Shown: positions 9,304 through 16,659 of the stretch, piece by piece | Layout: the number at the start of each line of letters is the position of its first letter | Numbering within the stretch: the stretch's first letter is position 1 | Assembly (NCBI GenBank): GCA_041485165.1 | Contig: JBGPJC010000001.1 | Location: 1-64,000, forward strand | Reading direction: 5' to 3' | DNA length: 64,000 nucleotides | Origin: JAAFGT01 sp041485165 | GTDB lineage: Bacteria; Acidobacteriota; Terriglobia; Acidiferrales; UBA7541 | Made by a program: the position numbers and the translations under genes | The notes under the pieces: model-generated | What the model was told of the DNA's origin: nothing | What the model saw: only the letters and a program-made list of their open reading frames with translations | Databases searched by the model: none

Positions 9304-11847
9304 TCAGTCCTTGGAGAGCCGGCGCAGGAGGCGGCGGAGCTTTTCGCGGTCGTCGGAGTCCATGTGCACGAACTCGACGCCGCTGCCGTTGGGCGCCACA
9401 CTGCGCACCACAGCCATGGAGTGAATTGTGCGCAGGCCGTTCTTGATCTCCACTGGGAAGGAGTCGCCCACCTGCAGGCGCCGGTTCGATTGCAGGCAAG
9501 CGCCTCCCAGGCTGATTGTGCGAACACGCGCGGCGGCCGGCTGCGCGCCCTCGATTCGCGCGGGCAAAGGGGATTGCAACGGAAAACGCGGGTAGCGCCG
9601 CGACCGCGCGAACACCGCGCTTCCCGGCGCAGCGGCTTCCACCTGCGCGCGGAGACGCACGCCGCCGCCGCGGCCTTCGATGGCTTCCAGCGCTTCCTCC
9701 GCGGCCGAGCGCAGGCCGGCGGGCTCGGCGTAGGTGAGTCCGTTGCGCCGGCGCAGAATTGTGCGCAGGGTCAGCGCTGCCTCGGCAGCCTGCAATCGGC
9801 CCAGCGCCTCCACTGCCTTGATGCGAATAAAAACGTCGTGCAGCCGCTCGTTGGCCCCGGCGGCAATCTCCAGCAATTGCGGGATCCCGCTGACCTCGCC
9901 CTCGATTCCCACCTGGTCAATGATCATGGGCACGACGTACAGGTGGGCGCGGGAGAGTGTCGAGAGCAAGGTGAGGCCCAGCCTCGGTGTGTTTTGCCGC
10001 GCCAGCTCGGCGATGGCCAGGTCCTGCAAGCTCCAATCCCAGTTGGCCAGCGCCTGCGGCAGAATATCGAGAAGCTGTAGCGGGCGGATCACGGCGAGCA
10101 ACTTGACGGCCGCGGTGGCCCGGCCCAGCCGCTTCTCAAAGACCCGCTTGGCCAGCACTGCGATGGCCGGCTCGCCGATGGTCCGTATCAGCCGCACCAT
10201 GGCGGGCAGGGCCTCGAGAGCTGCGTTCTCCTCCGCCGGCGACGCCGGAGCAAGTATCGCCGTCAGACGGTCCAGCAGCTTCTCGGGATCGCGGGCCAGC
10301 AAACGCACCAGGCTCGGCTCGAGCGGACGGCGAGCGATGGCGCCGGACACCAACGTGTCCCAAGCGGCGGCGTTGAACAGGCGGCTTTCGACCAGGCGGA
10401 GATTGTCGTGAGTTAACTCGCGTGGTGCGCGGTCGATGGCCTGGAAAATGGATTCGTACTCGGCGTAACGCCCCTTGCGCAATGCCGAGGCGGCCATGCG
10501 TTGCACCACGGCGGCCAGTATGGCGGCCACCGCCGGCACGCGCTCGCCCACCAGCGCGCCAATCACCCGGTAGGCAAACTCCTCGGGAAGCTGCTCGGGC
10601 CAGTATTTTTCCAGTGGATCGCCCAGCTCGGAGAGCCCGGCTGCCGTGGCGATGCGCACGGAAGACTCCGGAGATTCCAGGCCGCGGACATAGGAGAGCA
10701 GCGCGGCGCGCGCTTCGCGCAACGCGCTGGTGGTGTTGGCATCATCCAGGTGCGTGCGCAGGACCGCCGAGGGCACCGCCCAGGACTGATCGGAGCGCAG
10801 CGCGTCGCACACCTCACGGTGAGATAGCTCTGACCAGAAGATCAGCTCAAACTCCGCCGCGCCGCGCTCCTGTTCCCAGCGGGCGATGGGCGCGAGCACT
10901 GAGGAGTTGGCCTCGGCCAGCGGGGCCACACCGCGCCCGAGTTCCAGAGCGCGCCCGCGCAAGTCCGCGGGGCGCAGGCGGCCAGCGCGGTATTCGGAAA
11001 CGATGGAGGAAAGCGCCATCTCTTCCGCCAGGCGCGAAAAATAAACTTGCAGAGTTTCGCCGCTGTCCGCGCGGGGCGGATGACGATCCATGGCGCCGGC
11101 CACCAGCAGCACGGCGGGTCGTTCGGCCGAAGCCAGCGTGCGCTCGAACTCCCGGGCGGCCTCGCGCGCTCCATCGGAGGAGCTGGCGGCCCCGGCAGGC
11201 AGGATACGCGCCAGGACATCGAGCAGCCCCAGCGCCGGGAGCAGGCCGGTCCGGGTCTGTTCGCCGGCGTCCGACGGCTGCGCGCCTCCGGCCGCCAACT
11301 GCACGCGCTGTTCGAGCACCGTGGCCAGGATGCGCGGCAGCAGCGCGTCGGCGCGCGTTTCCGTCATCGGCTCGTTCACGCGGATGCCGGCGATGCGCCG
11401 CTTGGCCAGCCAATCCTTCCATGGCGATTCGCCGCCGCTGGCTGCCGGAGCACCTTCCACCAGCTCGACAAACGCCAGCAGCTCGCCGGCGTGCGTTTCC
11501 GGACGGAAAGCGAGAGCGGAGATGCCGCGGCGCAACAGCTCATCGGCAAAAGTTTTTAGCTCGCCGCGGGGGTCTTCAAGCGGCCGGCCGCGGAAGAGCA
11601 TCTGTCCGCGCTCCACGCTGACGGCCACCGGGCCGGAGGACCCCAGCGCGGCACGCAGGTTGCGCTCGGCGGCGTCCAGGCTCTCTTCGATTTTGGGATG
11701 GTCCTTCTGATAGAGGCGGCGGGAGCGAGCAAGGAGCTGCAGCGAATAGAGAAAACGACCGGCGGCGTCCGGCTGCGCGACTTCGCGCGGCGCGCGCATG
11801 CGCACCGGCTCTGGAGGCACGGGCGCTCCGTTCGCCTTGCGGGACAT
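9304..11847 (-). CDS. Large helical-repeat protein with C-terminal PilZ domain
   Basis: 847 residues. The C-terminal ~100 residues form a PilZ cyclic-di-GMP-binding domain: an Arg-rich RSRRYPRFPL block gives the RxxxR motif and TISLGGACL supplies the SxxG element, with Thr where Asp/Asn is common. The preceding 700 residues are almost entirely helical and read as HEAT/ARM-type repeats (for example LARQNTPRLGLTLLSTLSR). There is no signal peptide or membrane segment. Such proteins are usually cytoplasmic c-di-GMP effectors that bind partner proteins. The HD-GYP protein at 516-2492 could act on the same messenger. The target is unknown. Confidence 0.8.
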   Translation of the reverse strand: MSRKANGAPVPPEPVRMRAPREVAQPDAAGRFLYSLQLLARSRRLYQKDHPKIEESLDAAERNLRAALGSSGPVAVSVERGQMLFRGRPLEDPRGELKTFADELLRRGISALAFRPETHAGELLAFVELVEGAPAASGGESPWKDWLAKRRIAGIRVNEPMTETRADALLPRILATVLEQRVQLAAGGAQPSDAGEQTRTGLLPALGLLDVLARILPAGAASSSDGAREAAREFERTLASAERPAVLLVAGAMDRHPPRADSGETLQVYFSRLAEEMALSSIVSEYRAGRLRPADLRGRALELGRGVAPLAEANSSVLAPIARWEQERGAAEFELIFWSELSHREVCDALRSDQSWAVPSAVLRTHLDDANTTSALREARAALLSYVRGLESPESSVRIATAAGLSELGDPLEKYWPEQLPEEFAYRVIGALVGERVPAVAAILAAVVQRMAASALRKGRYAEYESIFQAIDRAPRELTHDNLRLVESRLFNAAAWDTLVSGAIARRPLEPSLVRLLARDPEKLLDRLTAILAPASPAEENAALEALPAMVRLIRTIGEPAIAVLAKRVFEKRLGRATAAVKLLAVIRPLQLLDILPQALANWDWSLQDLAIAELARQNTPRLGLTLLSTLSRAHLYVVPMIIDQVGIEGEVSGIPQLLEIAAGANERLHDVFIRIKAVEALGRLQAAEAALTLRTILRRRNGLTYAEPAGLRSAAEEALEAIEGRGGGVRLRAQVEAAAPGSAVFARSRRYPRFPLQSPLPARIEGAQPAAARVRTISLGGACLQSNRRLQVGDSFPVEIKNGLRTIHSMAVVRSVAPNGSGVEFVHMDSDDREKLRRLLRRLSKD

Positions 11848-12380
11848 TCTTTAACCCTTCGAAACTTGCGAAAAGACGCCAGGGAAGCCGCGGGAAATAG
11901 TATGCCGGAATCCCGCACCGGGCGCGCAATCAGTGAAGGAGAGCACGTCCCGTGCCGCAAAGAATGCCTCACGGCTCAGTGATTTACAAGCCGTTTGCGG
12001 GCTTCTAGCAGCGAAAGCATTATGATGCCCCGGTGCCATGGGCGAAAAGGTTACCAGTTGGGTAGTCAGTCGGGACTGCGCCTATTGCCGAGCAACACCC
12101 AGCAGTGGGAGAAGAATTGCTTTGTCTCCCTCACCTGTTGAAGAAGCTGGAAGCGAATCTGAGTGGGGGTGAGGAGATGCTGAGAATTGTGATTTCAACA
12201 AGAGGGGCAGAGCTCGTAGGCCGTCGGGAAGAATCGAGCCGCTATGAATAAATTAGAGGGTGAAACGAAAATCCCTACCCTCGCCGTGACGGCGAGGATG
12301 GGCACCCGAAACACTCCCCGAGCAATGAGCAAGCGTGGGCCAGCCGCCTGAAGAATCTGGTATGCGCCAAGACCAAAATA

Positions 12381-12389
12381 TGACATAAT
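12381..12389 (+). promoter_or_regulatory. Candidate extended -10 promoter
   Basis: TGACATAAT matches the extended -10 consensus TGnTATAAT at all but one base. No good -35 is present at the usual distance, which is acceptable for extended -10 promoters. Transcription would begin near 12396 and meet the terminator about 70 bases later. Confidence 0.4.
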
Positions 12390-12395
12390 GGCCTT

Positions 12396-12467
12396 GCGTT
12401 TGTTGCTCTTGTAACGCCTTTAGATTCGTTTAAAGGGCTGCGAGTCCACACTCGCAGCCCTTTTTTT
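12396..12467 (+). ncRNA. Candidate short transcript (small RNA or attenuated leader)
   Basis: This is the segment expected between the extended -10 element and the end of the terminator T-run. It can form GCGTT...AACGC (12396-12417) and the strong terminator stem. It also contains CCTTTA (12417-12422), complementary to TAAAGG at the base of the terminator stem, so two mutually exclusive folds are possible. It could be a free small RNA or a leader controlling the gene at 12558. It rests on pattern only. Confidence 0.3.
12432..12467 (+). terminator. Strong Rho-independent terminator
   Basis: A perfect 14-bp stem (12432-12445 with 12450-12463) closes the loop CCAC and runs into seven T residues (12461-12467). 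It is the most canonical intrinsic terminator in the window, yet no protein gene ends just upstream on this strand. The first downstream gene begins 90 bases later. Confidence 0.85.
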
Positions 12468-12557
12468 CATCATCAATGGATTCCATGTGGCGCTGGCGCG
12501 GGTAATCCCTGACTTGGACAGCGGACGCCCCCGCGAGTAAGTTGGAGGAGGTTTATC

Positions 12558-12797
12558 GTGAAATCGGTCCCGAAAGGCCAGTACATCAAGCATTTTCAGT
12601 ACGGCTGCGGCGTGATCATGGAATCCGACGCCGAGCGCACCACAATCGATTTTGACCTGCACGGCGTCAAGAAATTTGTCACCAGCATGATGGTGGTTGA
12701 CCTCGCCGAGGGCACGCCTCCCAAGCGCCCGCGCCGCAAGCGCGCCAAGAAGGTCGAGGCCACTGCTCTGGCCCCTGCAATCACAGGTGCTAAATGA
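12558..12797 (+). CDS. Small conserved hypothetical protein, DUF3553-like
   Basis: 79 residues from a GTG start with a very good ribosome site (GGAGGAGG eight bases upstream). The core, KGQYIKHFQYGCGVI followed by TTIDFDLHGVKKFV, resembles the short beta-rich module (DUF3553-like) found at the C-terminus of UvrD-type helicases, where it makes protein or nucleic-acid contacts. A basic tail (PPKRPRRKRAKK) suggests nucleic-acid binding. It overlaps the next gene by four bases (ATGA), indicating translational coupling. Function is not established. Confidence 0.7.
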   Translation: MKSVPKGQYIKHFQYGCGVIMESDAERTTIDFDLHGVKKFVTSMMVVDLAEGTPPKRPRRKRAKKVEATALAPAITGAK

Positions 12798-13150
12798 GCG
12801 CGGCGGCAATCGTCCAGTATGTCGGTTTTGAAGCGAAAGTTCTGGTCCGCAGCTACAGTTTCGTGGTGCGGGAAACCACCACCGAGGCCCGCGATTTTAC
12901 CCTCACCATTCTGAACGAAGCATTCAGTTCCCACCGCCTAAGCTTTCAAGACGCTCCCGATCTCTGCTCGCTCAAGCTCCACCGGGAGCTGGCGGCCTTC
13001 GAAAACCATCCTCCGCATACCCATTACCGCATCAGCGAAGTGGAGTTGGACGAGTACCGCGACACCCACAAACGAAAGTCTGCGGGAAAGCTCTACACCC
13101 CCAAGCCCGCGCGGGAAATCCAGCCGGGAGGCGGCACAGGGCGAGGATAA
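12794..13150 (+). CDS. Conserved hypothetical protein
   Basis: 118 residues, acidic to neutral, starting within the stop codon of the preceding gene (ATGA overlap), so the two are almost certainly co-translated. The first 100 residues have normal folded-protein composition (YVGFEAKVLVRSYSFVVRET; FTLTILNEAFSSHRLSFQDA). The tail is Gly/Pro/Lys-rich. No motif was recognised. The arrangement with the small basic protein upstream suggests the two work together. Confidence 0.65.
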   Translation: MSAAAIVQYVGFEAKVLVRSYSFVVRETTTEARDFTLTILNEAFSSHRLSFQDAPDLCSLKLHRELAAFENHPPHTHYRISEVELDEYRDTHKRKSAGKLYTPKPAREIQPGGGTGRG

Positions 13151-13461
13151 AACCTCGCCGGTGCATTCGAATGGTCTGAGGGACCTGCGTCTCCGCTACC
13201 GCGCGGCGGGTGGCACACCCTTTACTCTCGGGATCATTTTATCCCTTCAGCTTCAATGCCCATCGCGCCGGAATTATTCCACTACGGTATTTCACGGACG
13301 GTAGAGCTCTCCGAGCTGGCCCAATCTCGCGCCAGCGGGCAAAGGAACGGCCTCACCCATATCAAGAGCACAAGAATTGGCCACCCGCCACAGGACGACA
13401 AGAGTGAGCCACCCGGCGCGGCCCGCGAGAGTGCATATTCCCAAGCGCTTGGGAAATGTGA
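13151..13461. other. Intergenic region before the DUF4160/DUF2442 pair
   Basis: About 310 bases with no convincing gene. Short open frames here have low-quality composition. The promoter-proximal end carries the palindrome and promoter listed separately. Confidence 0.5.
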
Positions 13462-13467
13462 TATAGT
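13438..13467 (+). promoter_or_regulatory. Promoter with overlapping palindromic operator (DUF4160 gene)
   Basis: TTCCCA at 13438-13443 and TATAGT at 13462-13467 are 18 bases apart and form a plausible -35/-10 pair. The perfect 14-base palindrome CCCAAGCGCTTGGG (13440-13453) overlaps the -35 and spacer, where a bound repressor would block RNA polymerase. The -10 ends six bases before the GTG start, so the mRNA would begin at the start codon (leaderless). Self-regulation by one of the two gene products is inferred, as is usual for toxin-antitoxin-like pairs. Confidence 0.5.
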
Positions 13468-13473
13468 CTCGGA

Positions 13474-13722
13474 GTGCCGACAGTTCTCCGATTCGAGGGG
13501 CTGCGCGTGGTAATTTATCCAAACGATCATCGACCAGTCCATGCGCATGTGATCGGGCGCGGCTTTGAAGCAGTATTCCACTTGAACTGTCCGGCCGGAC
13601 CAGTAGAGCTCCGGGACAATTACGGATTTTCAAGGCGAGAGATCACGCCTATTCGAACCGTGTTGACGAATCACCTGGAAGAACTCTGCCGCGCATGGGA
13701 GACCGTTCATGGGAGTGTCTGA
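13474..13722 (+). CDS. DUF4160 domain protein
   Basis: 82 residues from a GTG start. The N-terminal block MPTVLRFEGLRVVIYPNDHRPVHAHV fits the DUF4160 pattern (MPTIxR..G.R..FYSNEHxPPHVHV), with conserved His residues. DUF4160 genes commonly sit directly upstream of DUF2442 genes in a two-gene unit resembling a type II toxin-antitoxin module, though the biochemistry is not settled. Here the genes overlap by 14 bases. No ribosome site precedes the GTG, in agreement with the leaderless promoter. Confidence 0.8.
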   Translation: MPTVLRFEGLRVVIYPNDHRPVHAHVIGRGFEAVFHLNCPAGPVELRDNYGFSRREITPIRTVLTNHLEELCRAWETVHGSV

Positions 13723-14122
13723 CAATTTCCAAAAGGCGAACCGGCGCGCCAAGAACCTGCAGGCGCGCATTCCGCGGGCCGTTGCTGCCCACTATGACCG
13801 CAAGAGCGGGCACATCGCGATTCATCTCAGCTCGAAGCTGACGGTAAGCTTCTCCCCGCGGGATGCGCAAGGCTTGGAGAAGGCCAAACCATCGCAGCTC
13901 GACGAGATTGAGATCAGCCCATCGGGCTTCGGGATTCACTTCCCTAAGCTCGACGCTGACCTATACCTGCCGAGCCTGCTGGAAGGCCTTCTTGGCTCGA
14001 AGAGGTGGATGGCTGCCATGCTTGGCCGAACCGGCGGCCAATCCCGAAGCAAGGCAAAAAGAGTAGCCGCGAAAGCGAACGGAAGGCTGGGAGGCAGGCC
14101 GAAGAAGGCGATTGCGCGTTAG
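13709..14122 (+). CDS. DUF2442 domain protein
   Basis: 137 residues starting inside the end of the DUF4160 gene. The central part (LSSKLTVSFSPRDAQGLEKAKPSQLDEIEISPSGFGIHFP followed by LDADLYLPSLLEGLLG) matches DUF2442, including the typical L-D-x-D-L-x-x-P-x-L-L-x-G-x-x-G element. The basic C-terminal tail (RSKAKRVAAKANGRLGGRPKK) suggests DNA binding and would suit a repressor acting on the palindrome upstream. That role is inferred. Confidence 0.75.
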   Translation: MGVSDNFQKANRRAKNLQARIPRAVAAHYDRKSGHIAIHLSSKLTVSFSPRDAQGLEKAKPSQLDEIEISPSGFGIHFPKLDADLYLPSLLEGLLGSKRWMAAMLGRTGGQSRSKAKRVAAKANGRLGGRPKKAIAR

Positions 14123-14204
14123 TTCCCAGGTATCCAACGGCCGAGAAAGCTACGTCTCCACTTCGAGTGGTGCGCCGCGGCCGCCAGTGGCGGTTGATGA
14201 GCGG

Positions 14205-15944
14205 TCAGGACGAGGCCCGGCCGACTGACTTGGGCGGGAGGACTTCCTGCCAGAGAACCTCGTACACCTGGATGGCTTCGGACTTGCCCTTCACGCGAAT
14301 CGGCTCGAGCAGGCGTGTGGGCAACTCGCCGGCAACCTCCTCGAAGGTGGCCGCGGAGATAAGGATTTGCTCCGGCGCGGCGCGTGCGGTCAGCCGCGAG
14401 GCCACGTTCACCACGTCGCCGATGGCGGTGTAGTCCATGCGCCGCGTCGCGCCGATGTAGCCGACCACGGCGCGGCCGGTATTGATGCCGATGCCCATGC
14501 GCAGCGGCTTCTGAAAATCGCGATTGATCTCCGCCAGGGTGTGCTGCATCTCCACCGCGGTTTGCACGGCGTTCAGCGCATCCTGCCCTTTGGCGAACGG
14601 CGCGCCGAACAGGCACATCAGGCCGTCGCCCAGGAATTTGTCCAGCGTGCCTTCGCGCTCGAAAATCCGCTCGGTCATGGCGTCAAAAAAATCGTTGAGC
14701 ACCTCGACGGTCTGCTCCGGCGTCATCATCTCAGCCATGGAGGTGAATCCGCGGATGTCCGCGAACATCACGGTGAGCTTCTGCGTCTCCCCGCGAAGCT
14801 GGATGTCCGCGGCCTCGGAGGCAATCTTCTTGGCGATGCCGGGTGAAAGGAAGCGCTCCAGCGCGCTGCGCTGGATGATCTGCTGGGCCACCTCCTGCCG
14901 TGTGCGCACGCGGTCCACGGCCTGGCCGGCCTGGGTGGCGATGACGCTGAACACGTTCAGGTCGTCCTGGGAGAACATCCCGCGCTTCACCAGGTTGTCC
15001 ACGTAGAGCAGGCCAAACACCTTGTCGCCGGCGCGCAGCGGCGCGCACATGGCCGACTGCATCCCGGAGAGCGCGATGCTGTGGCTGGAGCCCAGGCGCG
15101 GATCGGCGCGGACGTCCTGCACCAGCAGCGGGACGCCCTCGTCCAGCACTCGGCGGATGATGCTCTGCGAGAGGATCATCTGCCGCATCCCCCCGGCGGT
15201 CTTGCTGCTCTCCTGCTTGTAGCGGATCACCGCGGGCAGAAAACCGCCCTTGTCGTCGAGCAGCATGGCATAACCGCGCTCGACGCCTTCCACCTGCAAC
15301 ACCAGCTCGAGTACCTGCTCGACCACCTCGCCCACTGACGACAAATCTCCCAGCGCCCGGCTGACCTGATAGAGCAGCGTCAGCAGGCGGTTCTCGTGCT
15401 CCAGGTTGCGCAGCCGGTCGTCCACCTCTGCGCGGCTGGCCGGGGCGTGGCGCTTGGGCAAAGCATCGCCGCCGAAGCCGCTCAAGCTTGAAGCGGACGG
15501 GCCTGGCGTGGCAGGAGCGCCAGGCATCGCCTCCTTGGAAGTTTCCTCCGGCCTGGCCGCTTGCAGCGCCGCGGCGACGTCTTTCAGGTTCATCACCATG
15601 GTCAAACGTGACGGCAGGCTGGGCGCGGCGTGAGTAACAAGCATCTGCGATTCCATGGACTCGAAGCGCAGGGTGAACGAGCCGATGACGATCAGGTCGT
15701 TATTGGCCAGCGCCCCTTCCTGTACCGCCACGCCGTTGAGCATCACACCGTTGGCGCTGCTCAGGTCGGTAATCTTCCAGTTGCCGTCGCTGGCGGGGCC
15801 GACGATTGCGTGGCGGCGGGAGACGTTGGTATCGCGCAGCACCAGGTCATTCGATTCCGCCCGGCCAAGATTGATGGGACGGTTGAGCGGCAGCTCGAAC
15901 ACCTGCTGCGCTTCTCCGGATCGCTCAATTACCAGTCGGGGCAT
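14205..15944 (-). CDS. FHA-GAF-adenylate/guanylate cyclase
   Basis: 579 residues in three parts. Residues about 20-95 are an FHA phosphothreonine-binding domain (LGRAESNDLVLRDTNVSRRHA and SSANGVMLNG). Residues about 190-350 are a GAF sensor (EGVERGYAMLLDDKGG; MCAPLRAGDKVFGLLYVDN). Residues about 390-570 are a class III nucleotide cyclase with KLTVMFADIRGFTSM, where the metal-binding Asp lies, and DKFLGDGLMCLFGAP. It follows the Ser/Thr kinase in the same gene row, so the kinase may phosphorylate a partner recognised by the FHA domain. Whether it makes cAMP or cGMP cannot be told safely by eye. Confidence 0.88.
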   Translation of the reverse strand: MPRLVIERSGEAQQVFELPLNRPINLGRAESNDLVLRDTNVSRRHAIVGPASDGNWKITDLSSANGVMLNGVAVQEGALANNDLIVIGSFTLRFESMESQMLVTHAAPSLPSRLTMVMNLKDVAAALQAARPEETSKEAMPGAPATPGPSASSLSGFGGDALPKRHAPASRAEVDDRLRNLEHENRLLTLLYQVSRALGDLSSVGEVVEQVLELVLQVEGVERGYAMLLDDKGGFLPAVIRYKQESSKTAGGMRQMILSQSIIRRVLDEGVPLLVQDVRADPRLGSSHSIALSGMQSAMCAPLRAGDKVFGLLYVDNLVKRGMFSQDDLNVFSVIATQAGQAVDRVRTRQEVAQQIIQRSALERFLSPGIAKKIASEAADIQLRGETQKLTVMFADIRGFTSMAEMMTPEQTVEVLNDFFDAMTERIFEREGTLDKFLGDGLMCLFGAPFAKGQDALNAVQTAVEMQHTLAEINRDFQKPLRMGIGINTGRAVVGYIGATRRMDYTAIGDVVNVASRLTARAAPEQILISAATFEEVAGELPTRLLEPIRVKGKSEAIQVYEVLWQEVLPPKSVGRASS

Positions 15945-15956
15945 CGCGGGGCGCGG

Positions 15957-16622
15957 CTAGAGGGGCCGCACGATGTCGGAGAATTCAAAGCGGACGTTAG
16001 GTTTGCTGCTGACAATTTTGGCGCGGGAATTGTTGGCGTCGAGTACGTCCACCACCTCGACCACCCCGATGTTGGACTGCGGGTCGGAGGCGCGGAAGAC
16101 GTTGAAGCGCGCGCCCACCTTTACGCCGGTGCTCGACCCCACGCTGATGGTCACACCGTTGTCGGTTACCTGGGTGATGTACGCATCGGTGGAGGCGGGA
16201 GCGCTCTGCGGCGGGTTGCTGGACTGCATGGGAGGCTGCAACTGCGCGTTGTTCTTGCGCAGCAGGTCGGCAATGTCGGAGAGGTCGCGGCGCATCTGGG
16301 TGATGTCGGTCTTCAGCCCGAGGATGTCCTGCTGGCTGGAAACGCGCAGCGAGGTCACCGAAGAATCCGTGGCCTTGAGCAGGCCCTGTGTGGCGCGCAC
16401 TTCGGAGGCCAGGTCGGCCTGAAGCTGCTTCATCTTGGCCAGGTCAGCCTCGATTCCGGCGATGCGCTCGGCCAGCTTGTCGAGCTTGCTCTGCACCGCG
16501 GCCAGCTCGGGCACCAGGTATTGCTGCAGACCCTCGTCCTTGAACTTTTTCTGCTGCGCACCGGCGCCGGGCACCATGCCCAGCGCGGCGGCAAGAATCA
16601 GGAATGCGCCGATTCCCCGCAT
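15957..16622 (-). CDS. Secreted coiled-coil hypothetical protein
   Basis: 221 residues with a signal peptide (MRGIGAFLILAAALGMVPGAGAQ). Residues about 35-120 form a long coiled coil (VQSKLDKLAERIAGIEADLAKM). Residues 140-221 form a beta-rich domain (ISVGSSTGVKVGARFNVFR) like the small domains of periplasmic scaffolding proteins. A very good ribosome site, GAGGAGG, precedes the ATG. It sits between the kinase gene (37 bases upstream) and the cyclase gene (12 bases downstream), so all three appear to form one operon. The role is unknown. Confidence 0.7.
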   Translation of the reverse strand: MRGIGAFLILAAALGMVPGAGAQQKKFKDEGLQQYLVPELAAVQSKLDKLAERIAGIEADLAKMKQLQADLASEVRATQGLLKATDSSVTSLRVSSQQDILGLKTDITQMRRDLSDIADLLRKNNAQLQPPMQSSNPPQSAPASTDAYITQVTDNGVTISVGSSTGVKVGARFNVFRASDPQSNIGVVEVVDVLDANNSRAKIVSSKPNVRFEFSDIVRPL

Positions 16623-16659
16623 GTTTGATTCCTCCTCCTCGCGGAGTTGCGAGACGCGC

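Larger units (their letters stand above)
11848..12557. other. 710-base region without a protein gene
   Basis: No reading frame with protein-like composition is seen. The region holds a short hairpin CTCGCCG-TGA-CGGCGAG at 12280-12296, an extended -10 promoter candidate at 12381-12389 and a strong terminator at 12432-12467. RNase P, tmRNA and SRP RNA were considered, but their conserved blocks are absent. A structured RNA of another family between 12040 and 12370 cannot be excluded by eye. Confidence 0.5.

Noticed and set aside
12040..12370. RNase P, tmRNA or 6S-type RNA
   Set aside because: The conserved blocks of these RNAs were looked for and are not present.
15630..16628. Plus-strand frame opposite the cyclase and coiled-coil genes
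   Set aside because: Spans two genes with clear motifs on the other strand; no motif of its own.
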